Source of the DNA: Cephalotus follicularis
Lineage: Eukaryota > Streptophyta > Magnoliopsida > Oxalidales > Cephalotaceae
DNA length: 64,000 nt
Reading direction: 5' to 3'
Assembly: GCA_001972305.1 (NCBI GenBank)
Contig: BDDD01001827.1
Location: forward strand, 124,001-188,000
Part shown: positions 47,071 to 58,807 of the stretch, piece after piece
How positions within the stretch are numbered: position 1 is the stretch's first letter
How the letters are laid out: each line of letters begins with the position of its first letter
Program-made: the position numbers and the translations under genes
The notes under the pieces: generated by a model
What the model saw: the letters and a program-made list of their open reading frames with translations, nothing else
What the model was told of the DNA's origin: nothing
Databases searched by the model: none

Positions 47071-47595
47071 TTGCCCAGAATATTGATGTTTTCAATTGTT
47101 TTGGTTCATTTGTTCCTCAAATCGATCCGAGTCTTTTCCAAACACAGTAATGAGTCTGTTTAATGTCTCTGATGTTTCTTGGACCCTTATACGAATGATT
47201 TTGGGTGTCTTTTAGATTGTTGTACTTCCAGTGGAGATTGATTTAAATCATCTATCCGTAAGTGCATTGTGAACGCATAAGGTACAGATTTCTATCGTTC
47301 CTTGGCTATCTGATTTTCGAACTGAAAACAGTTTTGCTTTATGCTATGCTTCTTCGTTTATGAACTTGGAAATGTTTTATGGTTTGATATGTTTCGGAAA
47401 TAAAGTTGGCTTTTGACATTTGTGAATTTAAATGTTTCCGACTTTATTCATATTATACGAAATGATACGATATGTCACGATATGTTACCACCTCTTTATA
47501 GCGAAATATAAACGAGTTTATGCTTGGATTATGAAATGATATCGTTGTGAACGATTTTCCAATATATTTTGTGAAAGCATATTTTATGTGGTTTT

Positions 47596-50235
47596 TGTAA
47601 CACCCCCAGATGGCGGGAGTCGTCACAGGGTCATATTATACATAACATAACTTAACAAATCATAAGTTTGCTTTATTAGTCAAAAACAGCCAAAACGTGG
47701 CAATCTTGTGAAAACAATAATACTTAACCATTTACATTTTAAGTGGTTGCGGAAAATTCAAAACATAAATCAGTTCCAATTTAAAACATAAGACATAAAA
47801 ATCCATGTTTCTGACCACCAAACATAACATAAGGATCACTCTCCTAAGGATCCAACATATAGGGTGGTCATAACTCAATCACACTTTCCGCCGCTACTCC
47901 TGAAAACCTGCCGCATGGAAACAAAAACGCGGCTGAGCAAACCTCAGTATGGATAAGGGAAATAAAACAGTAAACGGTAATTTAAAAACATTAATATTTC
48001 AATAATAACTTAACAGAAATCTTTAACAGATAAAACAGTTTAATCATATTCAAATGACAATTGCATATTTTTCGAAACAATTACAGAACGTTATAAATCA
48101 TAGTTCATAAAACATACTGAGACATATTCATATCACATATCATAAATTTTGGCAAGGGAGGCGCTAATTCCACATGCCCACTAGAATTGAAGTGTATGGC
48201 ACTACACAAGTCAATTCTCACATGTCCGATCACACCTCAGACCACATATCTGAATTCACCTCAGATCACATAAACTAGAATCGATTCATACTCCTCTATC
48301 ATACATAGCGGATCCACAAATCCACCTCATGGGATTTGTTCACACACTCAGAGACGTCGTAGTCTAATCACACCGCTACGGAAGTGTCACGTCCCCGTGC
48401 CAGGCCCACGACGTGCCTATGGTTACGCCCCATATGTGGGTACAATACTCAATATTTATTTCAAAATAATTGATTTATCATATAAATATGTTTTCACACA
48501 ACATATTCGAAATCCGCTCACAGCGGTATCATAACATATCATATCATAAGATATCGTATGGATAAAGTCAGAATCAATTAAAATGTTAAACCAACTTTAA
48601 ATTTGAAACGTATTAAAATCAGGAAACATCGTTGATTCCATAAACGAAGATGCTTAGCAAAACAGTTTCAGTTCGAATGTCAGATAGCCAAGGAACAAAA
48701 AATCCGTACCTTATGTGCTTACACAGTACTTACAAATAGGCGATCAAAAACAATTTCTCCTTTGAAGTATACAATCTAAAAGTCATACAAAATCATACGT
48801 GTAAGAGTCTAAAACACACCATAAGTATTAAACAGACTCTTAACAGTGTTTGGAAACAACTCGGATCGATTCGGGGATTAAACGAATTAAAACAGTTGAA
48901 AACTGTACATTCCAGGGCAAAACAGTCGACTAAAACAGGGCTGCAGTCGACTACATAACCTGGAATGTAGGCAGTCGACTGTGTTCATCCCTCCAGTCGA
49001 CTATACAACCAAGGCAGTTGACTGCATTCATGTGGCAGTCGGCTACCCAACCATTCCAGCCGACTGTCCACAGAGACAGCCGACTGTTCTGGGCGACAGA
49101 ACAGTTGGAAATTCGACGATTTGCTACTGAAAATGGTTCAAATGGTTTCTACATTAAACTAGAGACATATGGACATAAACATATGATCATATATGACTTG
49201 TAGGTGACATAGAAACACAGAAACGACATATAAATAATTGGACAGTGACTTAACTTACAAAAAGGAAACAAGAAGACAATGGATGTATATGTCCAGATTC
49301 TGTCTCTAATTGATTACAGATGTTATAAAACAAGTTTGTGAGACATCTATAAGTATAAAATGTGTTTACAATATCACTAACACAATGACAACATGTTTAG
49401 GCAGGAATCAATGACCCAAAGACACCAAGAGCACAAAAACTCAAAGTATGCCATTAGAACAAGATTATCATTAGAGAGGACGAATCTACTAACCTGTAAT
49501 GATTCCCAGAACACAAGAACAGTAGAAGAAACACTAGCACACACTCACAATTCGGCTGTGAACAAAAACAGAGGAAGAAGAATACAAAACCATAACATAC
49601 TTAGACATACATAGCAAACTAAGAGAGTTCAATCCAAAGAAAACAACTAAAGGATTTAATTTACCTCTTGTGACTTTGAAGAACGAATTACACAGCAGAT
49701 TGTTACACACAAGAAGGCAGAATCGGTAGTGGCTTGCAAGAAGGATGAGGGCAACATATAAAATGGCAAAGGTACTCTAAGAAAGGAGAAAGGAGGAGAC
49801 ACAATTTTACCAGAAGGGGAAGGAAGGAGGATTTTCTGGAATTTGAAATGGGAAAAAGAGAGGCTTAGCATGTGATATTGATGGTGGGAAGAAGGATTTA
49901 CAGGAAAGGAGAAGGAAAGTAGGAAGAAAGTAGGAGAAAATGATAAAATAGGAAAAAGGAAAAAATAAAGAATTAATAATAAAAGGAATTAAGGGATTTT
50001 AAAATAAAAAGGTACTTAATTTGTTTTTAATTAAAATAATTTTGGATAAAAAAAAAACCCAAACCCAACATAGCATAACATACCCAAAATTTTGGACTGG
50101 TATCAGTCAGCTCAATTCACATAAACCCAAATCATAGGGCAACCGGACTTTTAAAAATTAAACAAAATTAAAAGCCCGAAAACACATAAAATCCGCAAAA
50201 AAAAAAAAACATTTACGGACGAGCAGGGTATTACA
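47596..50235 (-). mobile_element. A2: A-family solo LTR in the K 3' LTR
   Basis: 2640-bp minus-oriented LTR, plus strand TGTAACACCCCC...GGGTATTACA, with perfect TSDs GTTTT (47591-47595 and 50236-50240). It is the best full-length reference for the A-family LTR in the window. Contains the palindromic array (48922-49090). A member of the family inserted in opposite orientation into the LTR of its own relative, then recombined to a solo LTR. Confidence 0.96.
48922..49090 (-). repeat. CAGTCGACTG palindrome array in A2
   Basis: About eight copies of CAGTCGACTR, CAGTTGACTG, CAGTCGGCTA and CAGCCGACTG, mostly 20-22 bp apart, ending beside TTCTGGGCGACAGAACAG, the same boundary as in A1 and A3. Confidence 0.9.
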
Positions 50236-52261
50236 GTTTTAAATTGATTTCGATAAATCAATGTTTTTGAAATGATTGAATACTTAGTATTGTACCCACC
50301 TATGGGGCGTACCATAGGCATGTCGTAGGCCTGGCACGGGGACATGACACTTCCGTAGCGGTGTGATTAGTCTACGGCATCTCTGAGTGTTATGAATAAA
50401 TCCCATGAGGTGGATTTATGGATCCGCTATGTGATAGAGACGTATGAATCGATTCTAGTATATGATATGTGATCTGGTGTATGATCTGATATGTGATATG
50501 TGAGAATTGACTTGTGTTGTGCCGTACACTTCAATTCTAGTGGGCATGTTGAATTAGTGCCTCCCTTGCCAATATATGATGTGAAATGTGATATGTATGT
50601 GGCTCATTATGATTCTGTGAATCGTGAAATGACATTTTGAAATGTTTCGTAAATATTTCAAAAGATATGAAATTGGTATTCGAATATGTTTAAACTGTTT
50701 TTATTTGCTTAAGAATTCTGTCATGAATTTATTTGAAATCTTACTGCTTCTAAATTTATTGTTCACCGTTTTTATTTCGCTTATCCGTACTGAGGTTTGC
50801 TCAGCCGCGTTTTTGTTTCCATGCGGCAGGTTATCGGGAGCAGCGGGGAAATGTGTGAACGAGAGATGACTACCCTATGTCTTTGGATCCCTAGGAGTGT
50901 GATCCCTGTGTTTTTATGTCTAGTGGTCATAAACAATAAGATATTTATGTTTTCATGTCTTAAATTTGAAACTGGAATTTGTTTAAGTTTTCAGAAATTG
51001 TTAAGTTGTTAAGTGTTTCAGTTATGCTATGACCGCCACGTTTTTGGCTGATAAGTTATGATTATGTTCAGATACGTTATGTTATGTTTTGATAGATTCT
51101 GTATTATGACCTGTGACGACTCCCGCCGTCCGGGGGTGTTACAATTTTAATGTAATCTTATTATGGAATTAATGAGAATAGTGAAATTCCCAACTTTGAT
51201 GATATTTTCCCGCTTATAATGTCGAGTTTTGAAAGAGGATTAATAAGGAAATGTTCAAGGCATTTCGCATTGAAGCCGTAATTATGTTGCCCAAAACGGT
51301 AAATAAGGCCTATTTTTAATGCGCGCTTGTAAGGCCCAGTGTTCCAATTTTTATTACGGTTATTTTAATGGCCACTGGATTAATTAATATCGCAATTCAC
51401 GGAATAAACAGGACATAGGCCTTAATATTTGTTGTAAATATTAATAAAGAATAGAAGGGAAACAAATTAATAATAAAAAAAAAGTAGACGGGCGCATAGC
51501 GCGCCCCTCCAAAGAAAAGAGACGTGCGAGAGCAGGAGAGAGCGTGGGAAGGAGAAAGAGAGAGGGCGCCGGAGAGGACCCCGGAATGAGCTGCCAAACC
51601 AGGAAAGGACAGCAAGCAAGCCAGGCCCTCAACCCACCGGTAACTTGTTCCCCTTTCTTCTTTTCTCATCTTTTCCCTCATTCCTTCAACGTCACTGTGT
51701 GCGTTGAACACGCGATTCTAGCACCGTTAGCATCATGGATGGAGCGGGTCTTCGTCTCGAAGGCCATCTCTGCCCGTTTTGACCACCGTTTATGCATTGT
51801 TCGGCCGGAATCGAGGGGAATCGGTCGAATGAGTTGACCCAGCAAGCTCGACTCGCTGCCACCTGTGAGCGGACATTTGGCACCGAGTCTAGGCGAGTCT
51901 TGGACATCGATGTGTAGAACTGGTGATTGCGTGGCCTTTTTGGGTGGTGGCCATAGCTGATGAAGTCTGGCAAGTTGACTCAGTGAGTAGAACTCACTGT
52001 CGGCCTTGACACGGCGCTCAGTGCCGAGTCACGGCCAGTCTTGTGCAGTTTTGAGCAGACCATTCAATATGGAACCTGTATATGGGTGTTTCACAAGCTG
52101 GGTGAGTTGGTCAGAATCCGGCCGATGTTTCGGTGATGGCAATTTTCATGCAATAGACTGTGATATGAGCATGACCATGTGTTGTTGTTGATGAATGCTC
52201 TGGTTTGAATGGATTGGCTTGAGAATTGCATGTATTATCTACTGTGTTTGTGCACTGCCCG

Positions 52262-52690
52262 CCAGAATAGCCGACTGTCCAAAGAGGACAACTGACTGTT
52301 CGAGGCTATTACTCGACTGTTAGTGAGAACAGCCGACTTCTTGAGAAGAAACAGTCGACTGGGCAAAGGAGCCAGTCGACTGTTCATGCGTTTTATTGGA
52401 GGTCACCTCCTGCTGTTTGATTAAGCTGACTACTGAGAGAGAGCAACCAACTGTAGATGGCACAACCTACTGTTTGGGATGACAGTCGACTGTCCACGTG
52501 TAGCTTTACCCGGATTCGCTGAGGTGGCGAGGTTGGGATGGGTAGCGATGTAGAAGATGCATACTTTTCACGAAGCAACCGACTGTTAAGAGGAGATAGC
52601 CGACTGCTAATGGGACAGTCAACTGCCAAAATAGGACATCCGACTATTGAAGGAAAACAACCGACTGTCGAGAGGAGACAGCCGACTAAC
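52262..52690 (+). repeat. CAGYCGACTG palindrome array in H 5' LTR
   Basis: About sixteen copies, including CAGTCGACTG and CAGCCGACTR variants, mostly 20-22 bp apart in two runs (52268-52385 and about 52430-52690). Third family, besides A and C, carrying this array. Confidence 0.88.
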
Positions 52691-52802
52691 AATGGCATAA
52701 TGATATCAAATGTTGGAATCATGTGGTATGGGAGGCATCTTGAGGGCAATTAACAATGGCATAATGATATCAAATGTTGGAATCATGTGGTATGGGAGGC
52801 AT
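52687..52802. repeat. 64-bp tandem duplication
   Basis: TAACAATGGCATAATGATAT and the next about 32 bp occur at 52687 and again at 52751, identical over about 52 bp, separated by TTGAGGGCAAT-type sequence. Confidence 0.95.
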
Positions 52803-52940
52803 TATTTGATTACTTATTCAGTTTGTTATTAAATGCTTCCGCAAGATGTTATTGGGATGAAAGTTTTAAATTTATATAAGCTGGATTTATGTTAAATTGC
52901 CATGATATATGTTGTTAATGGAAACGGGGTGTGACAACAG

Positions 52941-52952
52941 TTATATCAGAGC
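52941..52952 (+). other. H primer-binding site
   Basis: TTATATCAGAGC four bases after the LTR end, a decayed match to TGGTATCAGAGC. Confidence 0.75.
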
Positions 52953-53089
52953 ATATTATAGGCTATCGCTGGGATACTATCTTCGGCAGTTAAATAATTG
53001 GATGAAGGAACTCTTCCAGGCTAATAGGTCCCTTGGCAATTAACAATTGATTCCTTGAGATGATCAATCGTCATCTTTCCTTATAGGAA

Positions 53090-53440
53090 ACGAAATGCAC
53101 AAAAGGAGAAGACTCGGAAGTCCTTGAGCCGCTAATGAAAGTATTCCTGAGGAAGTAAATGACAGAACGGACCCTATGAGCCATATAGCTGATTACTTTC
53201 AGTATGGCTGCTAATACAACTAATATGGAGGAAATGCGGCGATTGTGCGCACAAGCTCAGCCACAGCACATGGCTCCTGACCATGATGCGCGGCATGATG
53301 GGAACCAGTTTGGAAGGAATCTTGAGAGATTCATGAGGCAGAACCCTTTTGCTTTCAAGGGTGAACTTGATGCAACTATTGTTGAAAGATGGTTACAAGA
53401 TCTGTAGAAGATCTTTATTGTTATGGATTTCACGGGAGAC
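53090..53440 (+). pseudogene. gag: H gag remnant
   Basis: Resembles the first about 120 residues of C1 gag: NMEEMRRLCAQAQPQHMAP, RNLERFMRQNPFAFKGELDA and IVERWLQDL. Similarity stops in the capsid domain. Broken fossil; it fixes H as a relative of family C. Confidence 0.88.
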
Positions 53441-53692
53441 TGGATGATTTCGATGCCTAAAGGGTGGTGTTAACGCCAATAGCTCTGTTTTGGTGAAACT
53501 ACCCGGTTTTGCGTGGATTTTGATTCCAAATTAGATCAGGCTAGTGTTTAAGCCTCCGAAATAGAGCTTAAGGTTGCCAAGCAGTCTAGACTTGCCCGAA
53601 AGGCTGACCTCGAGGAGGCAGACCTCCCGAGATCCTATGGGATATATCAAATGAAGTAACAGTTAGGGCTATGAACTGTATAGTGATTAACT

Positions 53693-53782
53693 GACCGACC
53701 AAATGAGCCATAATGGCTAAGTGACCAACCGAAAAAGCCGTAATGGCTAAGTTGTCGATCGGATGAGCCGAAAGGCATAAGT
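53693..53782. repeat. 30-bp minisatellite with AGCC-N5-GGCT stem-loop, three units
   Basis: Three 30-bp units, the second reading GACCAACCGAAAAAGCCGTA then ATGGCTAAGT. AGCC and GGCT form an inverted repeat in the first two. Unit length and layout recall the 30-bp stem-loop units of LTR B1. Confidence 0.85.
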
Positions 53783-53900
53783 GTTGTCTGAAAAGTTTTC
53801 GTATCGAATAGTGGTTGATCGAAATAGAATATGGATGGTCATTGCGAATGGCTAGTGTATCATCATCGATCGTATCGTATTGTTATCGATCGTATCGTGT

Positions 53901-54020
53901 GGACCATTGTTGGACAGTTAGTGACCGAATGGACCGTTGTTGAATGGATAGTGATCGTATGGCCCATTATTGAATAGATAGTGATCGAAAGGATCGTTGT
54001 TGATTGGATAGTTGTCGAAT
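53901..54020. repeat. 30-bp minisatellite, four units
   Basis: Four consecutive 30-bp units starting GGACCATTGT, GGACCGTTGT, GGCCCATTAT and GGATCGTTGT, each ending in GATAGTGATCG-like sequence. Confidence 0.92.
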
Positions 54021-54130
54021 GAACTGATAGGACGACCAACTACTTATATATGCTGGTATGGGACAGTATATGTATTTAGTTCAACTACGTATGTAGTTAA
54101 CCTCTAGACTCCTAGTATGGATTGTAAATA

Positions 54131-54215
54131 GATATGGACCGTAAGCGGATATGGATTGTAAACGGATATGGACCGTAAACGGCTATGGACTGTAAACGGG
54201 TATGAAATGTAATTG
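54131..54215. repeat. 17-bp minisatellite, five units
   Basis: Units GATATGGACCGTAAGCG, GATATGGATTGTAAACG, GATATGGACCGTAAACG and GCTATGGACTGTAAACG, then a diverged fifth. Confidence 0.93.
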
Positions 54216-55592
54216 ATATGGCATGGTCATGGATAGAAATGGAACGAATGGCTACTGATGATTGTATATGTTAGAGTTCTGATAATGGTTTGTGAAATGA
54301 CATTGTTCACATCTTTATGCTAGGTATGCATCTCACATGATTGACATTATATATATATCTGCTACACCTCTACACTCATTTATTACCTATGTATATTGTA
54401 CATATCCATTGGCTACTGACCTGTTTCATTGAAATGAAGTGGGTCAGGTCTAAGTTCAGGTTCAGGTGGACGCATCACTGATTATACAGTCCAAGTGCAG
54501 GGTAAGGATCTACATTCTTCCAATCTATATTTGTATAAGGTAGTGGATGTGGATGAATAGTGTATTTATATTTTATGACCTGCCGGCATGTGGTAGTTTA
54601 TAAGTTGATTAGTGTATGATATTATTGGATATGATCAAGCCCATCAATTGATGGTATTGAAAGAATTATCCTTTTGCATGCAAATGATATACTTGATTTA
54701 GTTATGATGTAGTCTTGTGCGAGCTGAGCCCCCATCATATAGATTGTGATGAGATATAAGGGTTGATCCGCAACCATATAAACTGTGGTTTATCGGGTGG
54801 CATGGAGTCCGATAAACGAATACTTTACGCCTAAATTTTGAGAAATCCTAAGAGCATGATTTTAATGGATTCATCACTTGAGATATTAGAATGATGATTC
54901 GTATCTAAATTGTGGTTTGTTGAGGGCTGAGCCCATTTATGACTATTGGTTCCTCCTTCGGGAGTGTGGATATAAATTTTGTTTTCTTTACAGGGGGCAT
55001 AGGTCCGATAAACGAATACTCCATGCCCGATTTTCGGGAGATTATAAGAGTTAGAAGGTATTCAATTGATTATTCCGCTGACATGATATATGATTGTTTG
55101 GATTGGACAAAACTATGCTGGATATACCAGTGTAAAATCCTTACTATCGAGAGATTGAAAGGATTAAGTGAATAAGTGCTAATTGGTGTTATTTGGAGTT
55201 GTGGAATAATAATAGGTTATATGTTGGGTTATTGGAGACCGGTGATATGGATATACGATGGTTAAAGATTGAACAGATACAAATTGTACGGTTACGAAAC
55301 GTACAATCATAAACCATATGGCTATGGATCGTATGATTATGAATTGCTTGATGCAGATGAGTTAGAATGATATGAGTATGGGATGGCGTGTGCCATTTTG
55401 TGATTGGTTGTGAATTGATATAGGTGTGTGCTTCTCCGATTCAGGCACGACCTTGGTCAATGGATAGATCCGAGAGGTTCAATGGCAATTCAACCGATAG
55501 GACGAAGTGACATGGGAACACGAAGACGAGATGAGAGAGCGTTACCCTCACTTGTTTTGACATGTTGTAAATTTCGAGGACGAAATTTCTTT

Positions 55593-55606
55593 GAAGGAGG
55601 GGTGGA
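55593..55606 (+). other. H polypurine tract
   Basis: GAAGGAGGGGTGGA directly before the 3' LTR, identical in form to the tract of C1 (11146-11159). Confidence 0.9.
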
Positions 55607-56811
55607 TGTAACGCCCGGGTTTTTCACAAAATGTAATATTACAATTTTAATGTAATCTTGTTATGGAATTAATGAGAATATTTAAATTCCGGACTTTGAT
55701 GATGTTTTCCCTCTTATAATGTCGAGTTTTGAAGGAGGATTAATAAGGAAATGTTCAAGGCATTTTGCATTGAAGCCACAATTATGTTGTCCAAAACGGT
55801 AAATAAGGCCTATTTTTAATGCGCCCTTGTAAGGTCCAGTGTCCACCTTTTTATTGCGGTTATTTTAATGGCGGCTGGATTAATTAATATCGCAATTCGC
55901 GGAACAAATGGGACCCAAGCCTTAATAGTTTGTGGTAAATATTAATAAAGAACAGAAGGGAAACAAACTAATAAAAGAAAAAAAAGGACACGGGCGCATA
56001 GCGCGCTCGTGCAAAGAAAAGAGACACGAGAGAGAGACAGAGGCGAGAGAGTGGGAGAGAGAAAGGGAGAGGGCTCCGGATACGATGCCGGAGCTAGCCG
56101 CCGGACCAGGAAAGGACGGCGAGCAACCCAGGCCCTCAACCCACCGGTAACCTCTTCCCCTTTGTTCTTTTCTCTTCTTTTGCTTCCTTCCTTCCCCATC
56201 ACTATGCGCATTGACCACGCAATTCCGGTGCCGTTAGCATCGAGGATGGAGCGGGTCTTCGTCTAGAAGGCCAACTCTGCTCGCTTTGACCACCGTTGAG
56301 GCATTGTTCACCGAAATCGACGGGAATCGGTCGACTTAGTCGACCTAGCGAGCTCAACTAGCTGCTGCCTGTGACTGCGCATTTGGAGCCAAGTCTCGGT
56401 GAGTCTTGCACAGTGGTGTGTAGAACTTGTGGTTGTGTGGCATTTTTGGGTGTTGGCCGGAGCTGTTGAAGTCTAGCCAGTTGACTCAGTGAGTCAAACT
56501 CACTGTCGGTTGTGACACGGCGTTCGACACTGAGTCAGGGCGATTCTTGAGCAGTTTGAGTAAACCATTCAATGTGGAACCTGTATATAGGTGTTTCACA
56601 AGCTGGGTGAGTTGGTCAGAATCTGGCCGGTGTTTCGGTGACGGCAATGTTTTGTGTGTGTTGATCGTAATGAGAACGTGTTGTATATGCTGTGTGAATA
56701 TAGAGTGTCTTTGAGGCTGTGGACCTTAAAGAGGTGGATTGCAATTACTAACTTGGAGTTCCAGGTAGGGGATTTGATAATTGTTTATAATGGATGTTCA
56801 TAGATGAAATG
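55607..56811 (+). repeat. H 3' LTR, left portion
   Basis: Starts TGTAACGCCCGGGTTTTTC and aligns with the H 5' LTR from 51144. GA-rich near 56020-56080; near-palindrome and stem-loop TTGACTCAGTGAGTCAA followed by ACTCACTG at 56481-56503. Cut by A3 at 56812, before the position of the palindromic array. Confidence 0.92.
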
Positions 56812-58287
56812 TGTAACACCCCCGAACGGTGGGAGTCGTCACGGGTCATAACCTAACAGAGCTTAAGCATAACACATCTTAAGTTAACATGTGATACTGA
56901 AAATAAGCATAACTTTATTATATATTTTTTTAAAATACGTGGCGGTCATAACATAGCATATCTGAAAGCTGATCATAAGAACTTAAAACTTAAACATATT
57001 CAGAAAAACTTAAACATGTTCCAAAGGTCGATTATCAAAACATAACCAAAGAAATTTATTGATCATAACCGACCCTAACGGAAAACATATAGGGATCACA
57101 TTCCTAGAAGATCCTGGACATATGGTGGTCATCTCTCAAATCACACTTTCCCCCGTTGCTCCTGATAACCTGCCGCATGGAAACAAAAAATGCGGCTGAG
57201 CAAACCTTAGTATGAATAAATGATGCAAAACAGTAAACGATAATTTAAAAGCAGTAAGATTTCAACAAAACTCATAACAGAAATCTTAAGCAATTAAAAC
57301 AGTTTAAATATTCCTTGCAGTTAAAGCCATTACTTTTGAAACATATACGGAACATAAATTTCATAAACATATTTGTATGCTGAGTCACATAACATATCAT
57401 GTATCCACAACATATAGATGGAAATGAAGGCGCTAATTCCACATGCCCAATAGAATTGAAGTGTACGGCACTACACAAAGTCAATTCTCATTTCGCATCA
57501 TATCACATTTTGCATAACTCCACACGTATGCCATAAACTAGAATCGATTCATATGCCTCTATCATACATAACGGAGCCATAAATCCACCTCATGGGATTT
57601 ATTCATAACACAGAGAGACGTCGTAGTCTAATCACATCGATACGGAGGTGTCATGTCTCCGTGCCAGGCCTGCGACATCCCTATGGTACGCTCCATAGGT
57701 GGGTACAACTACTCAGTATTTTATCATTTCGAAAGAATGAATTTATCAAAATCAATTTAATAACATGTAAAATAGGCTTTTTCGAAACATATTGTAAAAT
57801 CGTTAACAAACGATATCATTGCATACTTTTCATAACTAAGCATCAACCCATTTATTTCTCATAATAAACGAGATGACCGTCACATATAACATATCGTAAT
57901 GTATCATAGCATGAGAATAAAGTCAGGAACATTTAATTTCACAAAATGTCAAAACCAACTTTATTTTTGAAACATATCAAAACCATAAAATATAACCGAA
58001 AGAATATATCATAAAAGTAAGACTGATTTCCATTCATTAAAAAACAGATAGCCAAAGAGTAGAATATTCGTACCTTATGCGCTCATAGAAAAGACTCACA
58101 AAAAGATTGTTAAGTCAAACTCCCTTTTGAAGCACAAAAATCTAAAAGACACAAAACTATTCATATAAGGGTCTGAGAATCATTAAGGATAGAAAACATA
58201 TTCATTACAGTGTTTAGAAAAGACCCAGATCGATTCGAAGAACAAATGAATCAAAACAAGTGAAAACAGGAATTTTCTCGGCAAAAC

Positions 58288-58472
58288 AGCCGACTGTTAC
58301 AGAGCACCAGTCGACTAAGGAAGCTTGCCAGTCGGCTAATCAATAGGGCCAGTGGACTACATAAACTGGACTACAGGCAGTTGACTGTGATAAGGGTCCA
58401 GTCGACTACCAACACAAAACAGTCGACTATATTTATAGGACAACCGACTGCTCAAACAAACCAACCGACTGT
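58288..58472 (-). repeat. CAGYCGACTG palindrome array in A3
   Basis: About eight copies (CAGCCGACTG, CAGTCGACTA, CAGTCGGCTA, CAGTGGACTA, CAGTTGACTG), spaced mostly 20-23 bp, ending next to GTTCTGGACAGCAGAAC. Confidence 0.88.
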
Positions 58473-58784
58473 TCTGGACAGCAGAACATCAGAACTTGAC
58501 ATTTTTCATTTTAACAACTACCTAAACATGAATGAAATCTTACCAGAGGCTTATACAAATATTCATATGACATTATATGACATTTAGACAGTGTAAAAAC
58601 ATAGAATGGACATTTCTTATGGGATCAGTGACTAAATTCATAGGAGATCAAAGTGAACTCTAAACACATGCCTACATATTAATAATCCAATATGCTGTCC
58701 AAGGTCATATTCAGTGGCTAAAATTAGATTACAACATATCTATAGTGTCTAAACATGCCGATAGGCTAGGAATATGGTGACAAA

Positions 58785-58807
58785 ATATATATATATATAT
58801 ATATATA
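58785..58807. repeat. (AT)n microsatellite
   Basis: Eleven or so AT units in LTR A3. Shorter AT runs occur at about 26539-26560 and 28301-28312. Confidence 0.97.

Larger units (their letters stand above)
36398..51143 (+). mobile_element. K: A-family chromovirus with nested B3 and A2
   Basis: Plus-strand Ty3/gypsy element: 5' LTR remnant (36398-37144), PBS, gag split by B3, pol to 45686, polypurine tract, and 3' LTR (45739-51143) split by solo LTR A2. Same family as A1. By eye, 5' and 3' LTR overlap differs by about 3%, so K is of the order of one to two million years old, and B3 and A2 are younger than that. It is inserted in the H 5' LTR, which resumes at 51144. Broken, with roughly ten interruptions besides the insertions. 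Confidence 0.92.
45739..51143 (+). repeat. K 3' LTR (interrupted by solo LTR A2)
   Basis: Segments 45739-47595 and 50236-51143, about 2.77 kb in total. Starts TGTAATACCCTG, ends GGGGGTGTTACA. A long CT-rich tract (about 45995-46075) may mark the start-site region; the palindromic array lies about 800 bp downstream (46863-47070). Confidence 0.93.
51144..52936 (+). repeat. H 5' LTR, right portion
   Basis: Aligns with 55644-56811 of the H 3' LTR from ATTTTAATGTAATCTT onward, then continues through the palindromic array to GGAAACGGGGTGTGACA at 52936. Contains GA-rich sequence (51535-51570), stem-loop TTGACTCAGTGAGT (51974), and GCTTCCGCAAGATGTTATTGGG near the end, conserved with C and B LTRs. 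Confidence 0.9.
53441..55592 (+). other. H internal region, noncoding, minisatellite-rich
   Basis: No protein similarity recognised over about 2.1 kb. It holds three short tandem arrays (53693-53782, 53901-54020 and 54131-54215), an AT run near 54350, and a diverged duplication of about 195 bp marked by GTCCGATAAACGAATACT (about 54810 and 55003). The last about 120 bp (GATGAGAGAGCGTTACCCTC and CGAGGACGAAATTTC) match the 3' internal end of C1 and C2. Some of this may be old LTR sequence, but I cannot show it. Confidence 0.7.
51144..56811 (+). mobile_element. H: gypsy-lineage element with gag remnant and no pol
   Basis: 5' LTR portion (51144-52936), PBS, gag remnant (about 53090-53440), about 2.1 kb of noncoding, minisatellite-rich sequence, polypurine tract and 3' LTR start (55607-56811). 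The LTR family starts TGTAACGCCCGGGTTTTTC and ends GGGGTGTGACA, related to C and B. K interrupts the 5' LTR and A3 the 3' LTR; the 3' LTR does not resume in the window. Old and much reduced; like C1 it shows gag but no pol similarity. Confidence 0.85.

Noticed and set aside
49393-49614. Short frames in A-family LTRs as small genes
   Set aside because: No conservation between A2 and A1 in frame, no domain, and composition is that of the surrounding LTR.
53441-55592. Captured host gene in H
   Set aside because: No long frame, no splice-like gene structure, minisatellite-rich; nothing supports host coding sequence.
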